A stretch of 64,000 nt of DNA, taken from SAR324 cluster bacterium REDSEA-S27_B3 (GTDB lineage: Bacteria; SAR324; NAC60-12). The position numbers and the translations under genes were made by a program. The DNA is taken from contig LUQO01000004.1 in assembly GCA_001627865.1 (NCBI GenBank), forward strand, positions 74,384 through 138,383, in the 5' to 3' direction. Positions within the stretch are counted from its first letter, which is position 1, and each line of letters starts with the position of its first letter. Under the pieces are notes generated by a model, which was not told the DNA's origin, made no database searches, and worked only from the letters and a program-made list of their open reading frames with translations. Shown here one piece after another: positions 17,511 through 28,395 of this stretch.

Positions 17511-17923
17511 AGTACTGCGGCCCTTTTGATAATTTTTGTTTTAACTGCCAGTTTGTATGCGGCTAAACGCAAGGCCTCGGAAGCAATTACTTCAGGAACT
17601 CCATCTATTTCATACAGCACACGCCCTGGTCGCACAGACGCAACCCAGGTATCAACCGCACCTTTGCCTTTCCCCATTCTGGTTTCAGCAGGACGCTTTG
17701 TGATCGGCTTGTCTGGAAAAACTCTGATCCAGGTTTTACCGCCACGTTTTAATGTTCTTGCAATTACTCGTCTTGCAGCCTCAATTTGACGTGTTGTCAG
17801 GTATCCTCGATCTGTAGTCTGCAAACCAAATGAACCAAAGCTCAATATGTTACCGGATTGAGCATTGCCCTGCATTCTGCCGCGCATCTGTTTGCGGAAC
17901 TTTGTTTTTTGAGGCATTAACAT
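17507..17923 (-). CDS. rplP: 50S ribosomal protein L16
   Basis: L16 lies near the A-site tRNA elbow and peptidyl transferase region. The 138-residue protein has [20 protein letters not shown], the [20 protein letters not shown] segment, and [20 protein letters not shown], all diagnostic. The likely start is the second Met (MPQKTKFRK). It lies 12 nt after rpsC. Confidence 0.97.
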   Translation of the reverse strand: MLMPQKTKFRKQMRGRMQGNAQSGNILSFGSFGLQTTDRGYLTTRQIEAARRVIARTLKRGGKTWIRVFPDKPITKRPAETRMGKGKGAVDTWVASVRPGRVLYEIDGVPEVIASEALRLAAYKLAVKTKIIKRAAVL

Positions 17924-17935
17924 AATTTGTTTCTC

Positions 17936-18589
17936 CTAATTTTGTGCACGTCTTCCGCGGGATTTGCCAAAATCTTCTCCACGGTATACCCACACTTTTA
18001 CACCAATAATACCAAAAGTTGTGTTTGCTTCAGCCACACCATAGTCAATATCAACCCTTAAAGTGTGCAGTCGAACCTGTCCTTCACGTATCCATTCTGT
18101 TCTGGCAATCTCTGCTCCATTCAAACGTCCTCCAACCATCACTTTACAGCCTGCAATGTTCATCCGCATTGCTGCCTGAATTGAGCGTTTTACTGCTCTT
18201 CTGTAAGCAATTCTGCGTTCCAGCTGGCTGGCAATATTTTCTGCGATCAGAGTTGCATCTATTTCAGGACGCTTAATTTCCTTTATATTTACAACAACCT
18301 CATGATTGTTGCGCTTATTGAGTTCGTTTTTTAATCTCTCAACTTCATCACCTTTACGTCCAATAATAATTCCAGGACGGGCGGAGAAAATATTTACTTT
18401 TGTCTTTTTGGCTGTACGCTCAACTTCTATTTTCGAAATTGCAGCGTGTTTCAATCGAGCTTTGACGAATTTTTGTATTTCCAGGTCCTGTTTCAACTGG
18501 CTTGCATAATCTTTTTCTGCAAACCACTTAGAGTTCCATGTTCTGGAAATTCCAAGTCTCAGACCTATTGGATTAACTTTTTGACCCAA
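17936..18589 (-). CDS. rpsC: 30S ribosomal protein S3
   Basis: S3 lies at the mRNA entry channel of the small subunit and has helicase-related function there. The 217-residue protein starts MGQKVNPIGLRLGISRTWNS. It contains the KH domain motif IIIGRKGDEVERLKNELNK, and the C-terminal domain GCKVMVGGRLNGAEIARTEW and RVDIDYGVAEANTTFG. It lies 58 nt after rplV, one of the larger gaps in this operon. Confidence 0.97.
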   Translation of the reverse strand: MGQKVNPIGLRLGISRTWNSKWFAEKDYASQLKQDLEIQKFVKARLKHAAISKIEVERTAKKTKVNIFSARPGIIIGRKGDEVERLKNELNKRNNHEVVVNIKEIKRPEIDATLIAENIASQLERRIAYRRAVKRSIQAAMRMNIAGCKVMVGGRLNGAEIARTEWIREGQVRLHTLRVDIDYGVAEANTTFGIIGVKVWVYRGEDFGKSRGRRAQN

Positions 18590-18647
18590 TGCTTTCCTTG
18601 TAATTCATATTTCTCCTTAAAAAAGGGACTTAGTTGAAAAAGTTTAA

Positions 18648-18980
18648 TTAATCACCAATTTCCAGCGTTATATGGCTGGAACGCTTTTTAATACCGGATG
18701 CGCGCCCCATGGCTCTGGCACGGAACCGTTTGAGCGTACGAGCCTCATCAATGAATGCTTTTGTAATCCTGAAATTATCCACATCAGCATCAGGATGGTG
18801 CTGGTCGGCATTTGCCAAGGCAGACTGTAAAACTTTCATAACAGGTTCTGCCGCACGGTTACGCAGAGTACTCAACAACGCCATTGCCCGTACAACATTC
18901 TTACCCCTGATCAAATCCACAACCAAGCGTGCTTTTCTGGGAGTTACTCTTACATTTTTTGCAGTTGCGTGAGCATTCAT
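18648..18980 (-). CDS. rplV: 50S ribosomal protein L22
   Basis: L22 lines the polypeptide exit tunnel. The 110-residue protein has KNVRVTPRKARLVVDLIRGK near the start, and at the C-terminus the tunnel hairpin RFRARAMGRASGIKKRSSHI. No obvious macrolide-resistance insertion is seen in the hairpin. Its start codon abuts the rpsS stop. Confidence 0.97.
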   Translation of the reverse strand: MNAHATAKNVRVTPRKARLVVDLIRGKNVVRAMALLSTLRNRAAEPVMKVLQSALANADQHHPDADVDNFRITKAFIDEARTLKRFRARAMGRASGIKKRSSHITLEIGD

Positions 18981-19261
18981 TATCTTTTTGCCCTTCTATC
19001 GCTTTTGCTTGCGTGTCCCCGATATGTTCTGGTAGGCGCAAATTCGCCTAATTTGTAGCCTACCATTTCTTCTGTGATAAAAACCGGAATAAACTTGTTT
19101 CCGTTGTGAACGGCGATATTGACTCCAATAAATTCAGGTAAAATTACTGAACGTCGAGACCATGTTTTAATTAATCTTCTGTCATTTGTCTGTTTGGCAA
19201 CAGAGATTTTCTTCTCAAGATGGGCATCAACAAATGGCCCTTTTTTTAAGGATCTGGGCAC
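18980..19261 (-). CDS. rpsS: 30S ribosomal protein S19
   Basis: S19 is in the small-subunit head and pairs with S13. The 93-residue protein begins [20 protein letters not shown], then [20 protein letters not shown] and [19 protein letters not shown], the complete S19 pattern. It follows rplB by 3 nt. Confidence 0.97.
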   Translation of the reverse strand: MPRSLKKGPFVDAHLEKKISVAKQTNDRRLIKTWSRRSVILPEFIGVNIAVHNGNKFIPVFITEEMVGYKLGEFAPTRTYRGHASKSDRRAKR

Positions 19262-19264
19262 AGT

Positions 19265-20083
19265 TTACTTTCTCTTCAAAATATATTTATCAGTGTCTTT
19301 GCGTTTTCTGGTCTTTGCCCCTTTTGTAAGCATACCCCATGGAGTTACAGGATGACGACCTCCGGAGCTTTTTCCTTCTCCTCCACCATGCGGGTGGTCA
19401 ACAGGGTTCATAACTACACCTCTGACAGTAGGACGATGACCCAGCCAGCGATTTCTGCCTGCTTTTCCAATTTTAATATTCATATGCTCGGTATTACCTA
19501 CTGTGCCGACAGTTGCCATGCATTCACTTCTTACTTTTCTAATTTCACCTGAACGGAGTTTAATCTGTGCATAGCCTTCACCTTTTGCCATCAATTGGAT
19601 TGCTGCACCGGCGCTGCGGCCTAATTGTGCTCCTTTCCCCGGACGCAACTCTATGCAGTGAACCATTGTTCCAACAGGGATATTTTTCAGAGGCAGAGCA
19701 TTACCGGGCTTGATGTCAGATTTTTCTCCTGAAAAAATAACATCACCCACTTTAATTCCATTTGGTGACAATATGTACCGTTTTTCACCATCAGCATAAT
19801 GCAGCAAACTAATTCGTGCACTCCGATTAGGATCATATTCCAAAGAGGCAACCTTTGCAGGGATATCATGTTTGTCACGGGTAAAGTCAATGATTCGATA
19901 CCGGCGTTTGTGGCCTCCGCCACGATGTCTGACTGTTATTCTTCCGTTATTATTCCTTCCTCCTTTTTTCCTCAGAGGAGCCAACAGACTCTTCTCCGGA
20001 ACATCAGTGGTGATTTCCTCGAAAACGAATCCGCTCATGCCCCGCCTTCCGGGCGAGGTAGGTTTGTGAAATTTAATTCCCAT
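19265..20083 (-). CDS. rplB: 50S ribosomal protein L2
   Basis: L2 is required for subunit association and peptidyl transferase activity. The 272-residue protein has the N-terminal OB-like domain ([20 protein letters not shown]), the SH3-like domain, and the catalytic-site loop [20 protein letters not shown] containing the conserved His. It ends [15 protein letters not shown]. It lies 17 nt after rplW. Confidence 0.98.
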   Translation of the reverse strand: MGIKFHKPTSPGRRGMSGFVFEEITTDVPEKSLLAPLRKKGGRNNNGRITVRHRGGGHKRRYRIIDFTRDKHDIPAKVASLEYDPNRSARISLLHYADGEKRYILSPNGIKVGDVIFSGEKSDIKPGNALPLKNIPVGTMVHCIELRPGKGAQLGRSAGAAIQLMAKGEGYAQIKLRSGEIRKVRSECMATVGTVGNTEHMNIKIGKAGRNRWLGHRPTVRGVVMNPVDHPHGGGEGKSSGGRHPVTPWGMLTKGAKTRKRKDTDKYILKRK

Positions 20084-20100
20084 AATAATGTTTGGCCTGC

Positions 20101-20388
20101 TTATGCTCCTTCGAAGTATTCAATTGTATCCCCCTGCTTGAGGGTAACCAGTGCTTTTTTCCAGCTGGACTTATATCCCTGGTAACGTCCCATGCGCTTC
20201 TTTTTACCGCGGACATTTATTGTCCTGACATTAAGAACAGAAACCTTAAATGTTTTTTCAACACAGTCCTTAATCTGAATTTTATTTGCTCTTGGATTCA
20301 CCTCAAAAGCGTACTGATTTGTTTCTTCTTTCAGAGAAAGTGTCTTTTCAGTCATTTTCGGTGCTCTGAGCACATCAAAAATAATCAT
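20101..20388 (-). CDS. rplW: 50S ribosomal protein L23
   Basis: L23 sits at the tunnel exit and docks trigger factor and SRP. The 95-residue protein has the family pattern [39 protein letters not shown] and [19 protein letters not shown]. Its ATG overlaps the rplD stop by 4 nt. Confidence 0.97.
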   Translation of the reverse strand: MIIFDVLRAPKMTEKTLSLKEETNQYAFEVNPRANKIQIKDCVEKTFKVSVLNVRTINVRGKKKRMGRYQGYKSSWKKALVTLKQGDTIEYFEGA

Positions 20389-21011
20389 TTGCTGAATCTT
20401 TCCACAAATGCTTCAATAGCATTTTTAGTGAATATCACTTTGTTGTTTCGCATTATTTCATACACATTCAGACTCCGGTGACTTAGAACGTGCACGTCAG
20501 GAAGATTTCTGGATGCAAGACGCAGATTGTCTGAAACCTGATCTGTTACAATTAAAACTTTAGACGGAAGTTTAAAATCTGACAGCAGATTTTTCAGATT
20601 TTTTGTTTTATGATCATTTAGTACGAGGTCATCAAGTACGATTATTTCTTCCTGTCTGATTTTTTCCGCGAATGCTGAACGTGCTGCAAGAAGCCTTGTT
20701 TTTTTGTTCAGTCTGAAAGAGTGGCTGCGTACATGCGGGCCAAAAATTGTCCCGCCATGACGACGTAAAGGAGATTTAGCGCTGCCGGACCTGGCACTTC
20801 CGGTACCTTTTTGTCTGTAAAGTTTACGAGTGCTGTATGCGACTTCACCTCTGTTTTTTGTGGAATGCGTGCCCTGTTGCTTTGAGGCTAAAAATTGACG
20901 TACAATTTCTGAGACAACTGTTTTGTGATAAGGAGTCTCTGTAATTGAATCATCAATTTCAATATCTCCAGAGGCTTTGTTAGTTTGATCTACAGTTTTT
21001 AATTTTGCCAT
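20385..21011 (-). CDS. rplD: 50S ribosomal protein L4
   Basis: L4 contributes a long loop to the exit tunnel; in E. coli it also regulates the S10 operon. The 208-residue protein has the loop region RKLYRQKGTGSARSGSAKSP followed by RRHGGTIFGPHVRSHSFRLN, and the C-terminal Rossmann-like domain with KVLIVTDQVSDNLRLASRNL. The first ~20 residues (KTVDQTNKASGDIEIDDSIT) are poorly conserved. It is preceded by rpsJ with only 24 nt between, where rplC (L3) is normally found. Confidence 0.96.
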   Translation of the reverse strand: MAKLKTVDQTNKASGDIEIDDSITETPYHKTVVSEIVRQFLASKQQGTHSTKNRGEVAYSTRKLYRQKGTGSARSGSAKSPLRRHGGTIFGPHVRSHSFRLNKKTRLLAARSAFAEKIRQEEIIVLDDLVLNDHKTKNLKNLLSDFKLPSKVLIVTDQVSDNLRLASRNLPDVHVLSHRSLNVYEIMRNNKVIFTKNAIEAFVERFSK

Positions 21012-21035
21012 GACTGCTCTTTGACTTTACTGAAC

Positions 21036-21350
21036 TTATCCTTCCTGTTTGATGGCAATGTCAACACCAGCAGAAATATCAAGGCGCATCAAAGCATCTA
21101 TCGTCTGTGGTGTTGTATCCAAAATATAAAGCAGTCGTTTATGAGTACGAATTTCGAACTGCTCCCTCGACTTTTTGTCCACATGAGGAGAACGCAAAAC
21201 TATGTAGCGGTTCTTACGTGTTGGAAGTGGAATCGGTCCAACTATCTCTGCACCGGTTCGCTTAACTGTATGGACAATTTCACTTATTGTTTTATCCAGT
21301 AGCTTATCGTCGTAAGCCTTGAAACGGACTTTTATCTTTTGTTCCATCAA
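21036..21350 (-). CDS. rpsJ: 30S ribosomal protein S10
   Basis: S10 is in the small-subunit head; with NusB it also works in transcription antitermination. The 104-residue protein has [20 protein letters not shown], the signature [40 protein letters not shown], and ends [15 protein letters not shown]. It lies 14 nt after tuf, joining the str and S10 gene groups. Confidence 0.97.
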   Translation of the reverse strand: MMEQKIKVRFKAYDDKLLDKTISEIVHTVKRTGAEIVGPIPLPTRKNRYIVLRSPHVDKKSREQFEIRTHKRLLYILDTTPQTIDALMRLDISAGVDIAIKQEG

Positions 21351-21364
21351 ATCGTCAGGATCTT

Positions 21365-22564
21365 CTATTCAATAACTTCAGTCACAACGCCGGAACCAAT
21401 GGTTCTTCCACCTTCTCGAATTGCGAAGCGAACTTCTTTTTCCATTGCAATTGGACTGATCAAATCGATGGATACTTCCACATTGTCTCCAGGCATCACC
21501 ATTTCAATTCCATCTGGCAATGTTACTACTCCGGTTACGTCAGTTGTGCGGAAATAAAATTGCGGACGGTAATTGCTGAAGAACGGAGTATGTCTCCCCC
21601 CTTCATCTTTATCAAGCACGTAAACCTGACCTTTGAACTTAGTATGCGGTGTAATTGTGCCGGGCTTACAGATTACTTGTCCGCGTTCAATGTCTTCACG
21701 TTTTACTCCCCTCAACAGAAGGCCGACATTATCCCCTGCTTGTCCCTGGTCAAGGGATTTACGGAACATTTCCACTCCGGTAACAGTTGTTTTTTGGGTA
21801 TCACGTATGCCGGTAATCTCAATTTCCTCACCAACTTTTACAAGACCACGTTCAACCTGTCCGGTTGCTACTGTGCCACGTCCGGAAATTGTGAAAACAT
21901 CTTCTACAGACATCAGGAAGTCTTTGTCGAGATCCCTGATCGGTTCCGGAATAAAACTGTCAACTGCTTCCATCAATTCTTTAATTGCCGCGAAAGCTGG
22001 ATCATTTGAATCAGTAGATGTACTTTCCATGGCTGCCAGCGCAGAACCTTTGACAATGGGAGTATCATCACCGGGGAAATCATAGGAATCAAGCAGTTCA
22101 CGAACTTCCATTTCTACCAGTTCAAGCAGTTCTTCATCATCAACCTGATCGACTTTGTTCAAAAATACAACAAGGTGCGGAACATTGACCTGACGAGCCA
22201 GCAAAATATGTTCACGGGTTTGCGGCATGGGGCCGTCAGCGGCTGATACAACAAGGATTGCTCCATCCATCTGTGCAGCGCCGGTGATCATGTTTTTAAC
22301 ATAATCAGCATGTCCGGGACAATCTACGTGAGCGTAATGTCGATTCACAGTCTGATATTCAATATGAGCTGTAGCAATGGTGATTCCGCGTTCTTTTTCT
22401 TCCGGAGCGCCGTCAATCTCATCGAATTCTTTTGCATCAGCAAGTCCATCCATCTGCAGTACTTTTGTAATTGCTGCAGTCAAAGTGGTTTTACCGTGGT
22501 CAACATGCCCAATTGTACCAACATTGACATGCGGTTTTGAGCGTTCAAATTTTTCTCTAGCCAT
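21365..22564 (-). CDS. tuf: Translation elongation factor Tu
   Basis: EF-Tu is the GTPase that delivers aminoacyl-tRNA to the ribosome. The 399-residue protein carries the G1 motif [11 protein letters not shown], the switch region [18 protein letters not shown]3 [11 protein letters not shown], and G4 NKVD. Domain 2 ([17 protein letters not shown]) and domain 3, ending [14 protein letters not shown], are intact. The length is typical. It lies 42 nt after fusA; only this copy is in the window. Confidence 0.98.
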   Translation of the reverse strand: MAREKFERSKPHVNVGTIGHVDHGKTTLTAAITKVLQMDGLADAKEFDEIDGAPEEKERGITIATAHIEYQTVNRHYAHVDCPGHADYVKNMITGAAQMDGAILVVSAADGPMPQTREHILLARQVNVPHLVVFLNKVDQVDDEELLELVEMEVRELLDSYDFPGDDTPIVKGSALAAMESTSTDSNDPAFAAIKELMEAVDSFIPEPIRDLDKDFLMSVEDVFTISGRGTVATGQVERGLVKVGEEIEITGIRDTQKTTVTGVEMFRKSLDQGQAGDNVGLLLRGVKREDIERGQVICKPGTITPHTKFKGQVYVLDKDEGGRHTPFFSNYRPQFYFRTTDVTGVVTLPDGIEMVMPGDNVEVSIDLISPIAMEKEVRFAIREGGRTIGSGVVTEVIE

Positions 22565-22606
22565 TTCTTCTCCTGTTTAAAAATATGTTATGTCTAATTA
22601 GTACTT

Positions 22607-24700
22607 TCAGTTTAAGCTGACTGATTCTCCTGTCAGAGCCTTTCTTGTTGATTCAGACACAGATGTATAGTGACTGAAATGCATAGTATATGATGCCCGC
22701 CCCTGTGTGAGCGAACGCAGCCGGGTAGAGTATCCGAACATCTCCGCTAACGGTGCTTCCGCTAAAACAACCTGAATCCCACCCTGCTCCTCCATTCCAC
22801 GAATACGTCCGTGACGAGCATTCAGGTCTCCGATCACATCACCTGTGAACGACACAGGTGTTACAACTTCTATTTTCATTGAGGGCTCAAGCAAAGTCGG
22901 TTTTGCTTTCAGCGCTCCCTCACGGAGTGCATTCACACCTGCAATTGTAAATGCTACTTCGGTAGAGGATTCATCCAAATATTCTCCCGCAATCAGTGAA
23001 ACTTTTAAATCTATCAATGAAAATCCCGCCAGGACTCCATTGCTCATTGCGTTGCGAATACCCTGCTCCAAAGCTTCAGCAAACAGTGTCGGCAATTCCT
23101 CGTCGGATAAATTATTCTCAAACTCAAAACCACCACCGGCACCAAGAGGCTCAAGGCTTATTTTGCAAAACGCGTATTGCTCTTTTCCATCAAGCTGCTG
23201 TTCTACGCGAATTTCCGAATCTGCTTCTTGCGTGATCGTTTCCCGATAGGCAACTCTCGGAGTTCCGGCTTTGCAGGCTACTTTAAACTCGCGCTGCAGA
23301 CGATCAACAATAACTTCCAGATGAAGCTCACCCATTCCGGAAATGATGTTTTGTCCTGTTTCAGCATCAATTCTGCTCCGGAACGAAGGGTCTTCCTGCA
23401 TCAGACGCTTGAGAGCCTCTTCAAGCTTATCCTGATCCAGCTTCGTTTTTGGCTCAAGCGCCTGGTCAATTACCGGTTCCGGAAACTGAGTTCTTTCCAG
23501 AACAATCGGGTTCTCCTTTGGACAAAGCGTGTCTCCAGTGATCAGGTCCATTCCAACCACTGCCCCGATGTCACCTGCGCTTAATACTGAAACGTCTTCA
23601 CGCTTATTAGCGTGCAGTTTAACCAGATTGCCGATCCTTTCATACTTGCGCTTACGGGGATTATAAGCGGATTTGCCAGACTCAAATAATCCTGAATAGA
23701 CTCTAACAAAAGTCATCTGGCCCGCAAACGGATCACTGGCCACCTTAAATGCTAAAGCACACAATGGTTCCGACGCTGAAGCATCACGGCTAACAACTTT
23801 TTTTGTTACCGGGTGATCACCATGCACAGGAGGAATATCAAGCGGTGACGGCAAATACTCTACAACTGCGTCAATCAGTTGTTGAACCCCTTTGTTCTTG
23901 AAAGCGCTTCCACATAATACAGGAGTGATTTGCCCACTAAGTGTAGTGTCACGTAGTACCCTGACAATCTCACTCTGCTCTACTTGCTGCTCCTCAACTA
24001 TCTTCTCAAGGAGTCCGTCATCAAACATTGACAGATGCTCCAGCATCTGCAGGCGGCCTTCTTCAGCCTCGGGTTTCAATTCATCCGAAAGTTCTTTCCT
24101 TTCGTACTCCAGTCCCCAGCCTTCTTCTTTGAAGCGAAGCTCCTGCATGCTTATCAAATCGATTACACCCTCAAATCGATCCTCAGCACCAATAGGCATT
24201 TGTATTGCCACTGGATTCGCGGAAAGCTGCTCATCAATTGAGTTGACAGCATTCTTGAAATCCGCACCTACACGATCCATTTTATTGATAAATGCAATAC
24301 AGGGAACGTTGTAGCGCTTGGCTTGCTTCCAGACTGTCTCGGACTGGGGCTGCACTCCTGCCACAGCGCAGAGCACCATCACTGCTCCATCCAGCACTCT
24401 TAAAGACCGTTCGACCTCCGCGGTAAAATCTACATGACCTGGAGTGTCGATTATGTTCAGTGTGTACTGCTGCTGATCGGTCTCCCACAAGCAGGTTGTT
24501 GCCGCAGAGGTAATTGTAATACCCCTTTCCTGCTCCTGCTCCATCCAGTCCATTGTGGCAGAGCCGTCATTGACCTCACCGATTTTATGTATTCGACCGG
24601 TGTAAAAAAGTATGCGCTCAGTTGTTGTTGTCTTCCCGGCATCAATGTGTGCCATGATGCCGAGGTTGCGCCGATGTTTAAGATCAACAGTTTTTGCCAC
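22607..24700 (-). CDS. fusA: Translation elongation factor G
   Basis: EF-G is the GTPase that drives tRNA-mRNA translocation and, with RRF, ribosome recycling. The 697-residue protein has G1 [15 protein letters not shown], switch [16 protein letters not shown]3 [16 protein letters not shown] and G4 [10 protein letters not shown]. Domains II to V follow ([16 protein letters not shown] in domain [23 protein letters not shown] in domain V). The length is standard, and it is located in the str operon, so it is the canonical EF-G. It lies 50 nt after rpsG. Confidence 0.98.
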   Translation of the reverse strand: MAKTVDLKHRRNLGIMAHIDAGKTTTTERILFYTGRIHKIGEVNDGSATMDWMEQEQERGITITSAATTCLWETDQQQYTLNIIDTPGHVDFTAEVERSLRVLDGAVMVLCAVAGVQPQSETVWKQAKRYNVPCIAFINKMDRVGADFKNAVNSIDEQLSANPVAIQMPIGAEDRFEGVIDLISMQELRFKEEGWGLEYERKELSDELKPEAEEGRLQMLEHLSMFDDGLLEKIVEEQQVEQSEIVRVLRDTTLSGQITPVLCGSAFKNKGVQQLIDAVVEYLPSPLDIPPVHGDHPVTKKVVSRDASASEPLCALAFKVASDPFAGQMTFVRVYSGLFESGKSAYNPRKRKYERIGNLVKLHANKREDVSVLSAGDIGAVVGMDLITGDTLCPKENPIVLERTQFPEPVIDQALEPKTKLDQDKLEEALKRLMQEDPSFRSRIDAETGQNIISGMGELHLEVIVDRLQREFKVACKAGTPRVAYRETITQEADSEIRVEQQLDGKEQYAFCKISLEPLGAGGGFEFENNLSDEELPTLFAEALEQGIRNAMSNGVLAGFSLIDLKVSLIAGEYLDESSTEVAFTIAGVNALREGALKAKPTLLEPSMKIEVVTPVSFTGDVIGDLNARHGRIRGMEEQGGIQVVLAEAPLAEMFGYSTRLRSLTQGRASYTMHFSHYTSVSESTRKALTGESVSLN

Positions 24701-24750
24701 GTTGGTCTATTGAATTGGGCTCTGATATTTTTCAGCCAAAGCCTGATCAT

Positions 24751-25224
24751 TTACCAACGGTAATGCGCAAAAGCTTTGTTAGCCTCTGCCATTTTGTGCG
24801 TGTCTTCTTTCTTTTTAATTGCACTGCCCTGGCTTTTTGATGCATCAATAAATTCATTTGCCAGTTTAGCCCGCATTGATAAGCCGCTTCTGGAATTTGC
24901 GTATTGAATAAGCCAGCGTATTGCCAGTGACTCACTTCTGTTGTGACGGACTTCCATCGGCACCTGATATGTTGAGCCTCCAACTCGTCTGGATTTCACT
25001 TCGACTGAAGGCATTACATTATCAATGGCTGCTTTAAAGATTTCCAGAGATGTCATTTCTGTTTGGCGTGTTGAAATCTCATCCAAAGCGCCATAAAATA
25101 TTTTTTCGGCAACACTTTTCTTCCCGTTTTTCATTAATGAATTAATGAATTTGCTGACCAAAATTTCTTTAAATTTCGGATCAGGTAAAATCTCTCTCTT
25201 TATTGCCGATCTTCTTCGTGGCAT
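24751..25224 (-). CDS. rpsG: 30S ribosomal protein S7
   Basis: S7 initiates assembly of the small-subunit head and contacts E-site tRNA. The 157-residue protein starts [20 protein letters not shown] and includes [40 protein letters not shown] and the C-terminal [20 protein letters not shown]-like ending (here [11 protein letters not shown]). It follows rpsL by 11 nt. Confidence 0.98.
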   Translation of the reverse strand: MPRRRSAIKREILPDPKFKEILVSKFINSLMKNGKKSVAEKIFYGALDEISTRQTEMTSLEIFKAAIDNVMPSVEVKSRRVGGSTYQVPMEVRHNRSESLAIRWLIQYANSRSGLSMRAKLANEFIDASKSQGSAIKKKEDTHKMAEANKAFAHYRW

Positions 25225-25235
25225 ACTTTTTTAAC

Positions 25236-25604
25236 TTATCCTTTTTTTACGCCGTACTTTGAACGAGCTTGTCTACGATCGTTTACGCCTAATGTGTCCA
25301 GGGAACCACGTACAACATGATAACGCACCCCAGGCAGATCTTTGATTCGTCCGCCACGTATTAATACCACTGAATGCTCTTGAAGGTTGTGGCCGATTCC
25401 CGGAATATAACTCGTAACTTCGATACCATTGGTTAATCGAACACGGGCAACTTTACGAAGCGCGGAATTAGGCTTTTTCGGAGTTGAGGTGTAAACCCGT
25501 ACACATACACCGCGACGCTGCGGACACCCCTGTAATGCAGGTGTATCTTTTTTGGTTAATTTGCTTCTTCGTCCCTTGCGAACCAACTGGCTTAATGTAG
25601 GCAT
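25236..25604 (-). CDS. rpsL: 30S ribosomal protein S12
   Basis: S12 lies at the decoding centre and controls accuracy. The 122-residue protein has [34 protein letters not shown], and [16 protein letters not shown]. The Lys in TPKKPNSA and the Lys in RIKDLPG, where streptomycin-resistance changes occur, are wild type, and the Asp of KDLPG that is often methylthiolated is present. It is the first gene of the whole ribosomal cluster, and a strong predicted promoter lies about 55 nt upstream of its ATG. Confidence 0.98.
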   Translation of the reverse strand: MPTLSQLVRKGRRSKLTKKDTPALQGCPQRRGVCVRVYTSTPKKPNSALRKVARVRLTNGIEVTSYIPGIGHNLQEHSVVLIRGGRIKDLPGVRYHVVRGSLDTLGVNDRRQARSKYGVKKG

Positions 25605-25656
25605 TATCTATAAAATTGCTTTACTAGTTTAATAAAACTTAAAAAACCAATCCGCC

Positions 25657-25685
25657 AATTTAACATTGATTCCTTCATTCGTCAA
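25657..25685 (-). promoter_or_regulatory. Predicted sigma70 promoter for the ribosomal cluster
   Basis: On the minus strand TTGACG (25685-25680), a 17-nt spacer and TAAATT (25662-25657) fit the -35/-10 consensus. The start site would be about 45 nt upstream of the rpsL ATG. The divergent spacer (25605-25880) has no other strong promoter match; the promoter for the plus-strand thioredoxin-domain gene could not be placed. Confidence 0.5.
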
Positions 25686-25880
25686 CATATAAAATGATAT
25701 TTCTGCGAAAAATTTCGAGCAATAAAAAAAATGTGGTATTTTGAGTTTGTATTCCATGGCCAAAACAAAATCACTATCATCACATTAAGTACATATCGAA
25801 CAAAGCTTGCTGAAAAAATACTATCCAATAATCTCTGCTTAAATAATGTCAAATCTGTTCTACCACTAACATTTTAAAAT

Positions 25881-27888
25881 ATGACAGAACATACCTATAC
25901 CAACAAACTGATCCATGAAAAAAGCCCATATCTTTTTCAGCATGCCCATAACCCGGTAGACTGGTATCCATGGGGCAGTGAAGCCTTTGAGAAGGCGAAA
26001 GACGAAGATAAGATGCTGTTTGTCAGCATCGGCTATGCAACCTGTCACTGGTGTCATGTGATGGAACGCGAATCGTTTGAAGATCCGGATCTGGCAGATT
26101 ATCTGAACTCTCATTTTGTGCCTGTAAAAGTAGATCGTGAGGAACGTCCGGATGTTGATAAAATTCACATGGACGCGCTGCATGCAATCGGGCAGCAGGG
26201 TGGATGGCCGCTGAATATGTTTGTTACACCGGAAGGGAAGCCTGTTACCGGCGGAACTTACTTTCCTCCAAGGCCAATGCATGGACGTAGATCATTTGGT
26301 GAACTTCTGCGGACATTGGTTTCAGTCTGGGAAAATGAACGCGATAAGATATATTCCACTGCAGATCAAATTACATCTCACTTGCAGCAAAAAGCTGTTC
26401 CGGCTGATAAAGAACATCCGGAACTGACTTGGGAGGCAGAAGAACAGACTGCTGCCCATTTCAGTCAGACCTTTGATTCACAGCATGGAGGTTTCAGCCA
26501 CCAGCCTCAAAACAAGTTCCCTCCCAGCATGGGATTGATGCTAATGCTGAGACACCATCATAGAACAGGCAATTCTCATTCTCTGGAAATGGTGGAAAAG
26601 ACTCTTCAAAAAATGTTTGCCGGAGGAATATATGATCAGCTTGGAGGAGGGCTGAGCCGTTACAGCACTGATTATGAATGGCTTGTTCCACATTTTGAAA
26701 AAATGCTGTATGACAATGCACTGTTTGTCTGGGCTTTGACAGAAACATTTCAAATCACAAAGAATCCTCTTTATGAAACTGCAGTACGAGATGTTCTGGC
26801 ATACATTAAGCAAATCATGACATCAGCAGAGGGGGCGTTTTATTCTGCTGAAGATGCGGACAGCGAAGGTGTAGAGGGGAAATTCTATCTCTGGTCAAAA
26901 GCGGAGGTAATGGAAATTCTGGGAAATGAATCCGGAGAACTTGCATGCGCTTACTGGGATATTACTGAACAGGGAAATTTTGAGGGCAACAGCATTCCGA
27001 ATCGTCCGCGGTCTGATCATGAAGTTGCTGAACAATTCCGGATTACTGCTGAAGAAATGCATCAACAGCTCCGGACTGCGCGTCAAAAGCTGATGGCAGT
27101 TCGTTCCAGAAGGATTCGTCCATTGCTTGACAACAAAGTTTTGACTTCCTGGAACGGCTTAATGATCTCGGCATTTTCCAGAGCAGCCCGTGTTTTCGAT
27201 GATCAGGATTTTGAAAAGACAGCCGTAGATTGGTGAGGCGCGTTATCTTGCCTACCTTTGTGATTACGCGCAGATGACAGTGGCCTGCCTGGATCTTTAT
27301 GAAATAACTTATGATCCGGAATGGTTCAGGAAAGCACTTGAATTATCAAATGAAATCAACCGCCTTTTCCGGAATGAAAATGGCCCCTTTTATGACACAG
27401 GTACTGATGGTGAAGTTCTGCTGACACGCAACGCGGAAGGATATGATGGTGTTGAGCCCTCAGGAAACAGCAGTTTGGCAAATGCTTTTCTGAGGATGTA
27501 TTCTTATGGTCTTGGTCACGAATATATCAAAGACGCGCAGCGAATATTCGGTTGTTTCAACCACATGCTTAATCAGGCAGGTGTCAGTTTTTGCTCAATG
27601 CTTTCCGGACTGCATTTCAGCCTGTCTTCGCCAAAAGAAGTCGTAATCGTGGGAAGACGCGGAGAAGAAGAAACGGAGGATTTGCTTGCAGAGGTGCGCA
27701 GAGAGTTTCATCCAAATACAGTCACAGCTTTCGTTGAAGAAGGTGAAGACAATCTGACTGAAAAAACAATACCTCTTACTTCCGGAAGAGAGATGGTGAA
27801 CGGCAGAGCGACCGTTTATGTTTGTCAAAACCAAAGCTGTCAATTACCTGTACATACAGTCGAAGAGCTGCGCGAACAACTGGCTTGA
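25881..27888 (+). pseudogene. Broken YyaL/DUF255 thioredoxin-domain gene (frameshifting deletion near 27232)
   Basis: Two frames together make almost a full YyaL/SPATA20-type protein: residues 1-451 (25881-27236) and a second part re-entering around 27228 in another frame and running to 27888. The first part has the thioredoxin-like domain with Cys-His-Trp-Cys ([15 protein letters not shown]) and [20 protein letters not shown], then the start of the (alpha/alpha)6 barrel. After FEKTAVDW the frame stops. The downstream frame resumes at [20 protein letters not shown], which in relatives follows about 20-25 residues later, so a short segment is missing as well as the frame. The family's role is uncertain (proposed thioredoxin-like or sugar-epimerase-like). 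It is either a real pseudogene or an assembly error. Confidence 0.75.
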
Positions 27889-27975
27889 GGGCTTCCCTGA
27901 TTTGGACTTCAGATATTGTCCATATTTTCAGTGCTCAAAAAATACAATCTGTGGTTTTTTAACCTTGATAAATTA

Positions 27976-28395
27976 TCAACCCAAAGGTTCATTCAGTTCA
28001 ATCGAATATCCATCCGGATCTTTGATGAAGGCCAGAATGCGGGTGCCCCCTTTCATTGGAGATGGCTGCTTTGTGAATTCCACGTCATGCTCTTTCAGAT
28101 ATTCACTTGCGGCATATACATCTGAGACCTTTATTGCCAGATGTCCCCAGGCATTCCCCTTTTTGTAGTCCTCTTCCTGATCCCAGTTATACGTTAGTTC
28201 CAGGACAGTTCCCTCATCCTCTTCTGTATATCCTATAAAAGTGTTTGTGAACCGCCCTTCCGGATATTCCTTTTGGCGAAGTACTTTCATTCCCAGAATT
28301 CTTGTGTAAAAGTCCAGACTTCGCTCTAAATCTCTCACTCGAAACATTGTATGATCCAATTTAAAATCGGGCATATGCATTGTTTTATCAGTCAT
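27976..28395 (-). CDS. gloA: Lactoylglutathione lyase / glyoxalase I family protein
   Basis: Glyoxalase I isomerises the hemithioacetal of methylglyoxal and glutathione. The start is set at the ATG at 28395 (MTDKTMHMPDFKLDHTMFRV), which overlaps the TGA of the upstream Rieske gene (ATGA), suggesting translational coupling; the product has 139 residues. Family features are LDHTMFRVRDLERSLDFYTR (metal-ligand His), LELTYNWD (Glu), WGHLAIKVSDVY (His) and FIKDPDGYSIELNE (Glu), giving the H/E/H/E metal set of true GloA. Coupling to an oxygenase suggests either detoxification of a reactive carbonyl product or a related VOC reaction; that is inference. Confidence 0.88.
   Translation of the reverse strand: MTDKTMHMPDFKLDHTMFRVRDLERSLDFYTRILGMKVLRQKEYPEGRFTNTFIGYTEEDEGTVLELTYNWDQEEDYKKGNAWGHLAIKVSDVYAASEYLKEHDVEFTKQPSPMKGGTRILAFIKDPDGYSIELNEPLG

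Noticed and set aside
22607-24700. fusA as a paralogue (EF-G2 or fusidic-acid type)
   Set aside because: Domain content, length and operon position match the housekeeping EF-G, so no special function is claimed.
27889-27975. Terminator between the convergent YyaL-like and gloA genes
   Set aside because: An A-run and a T-run flank 12 nt, but there is no real stem.
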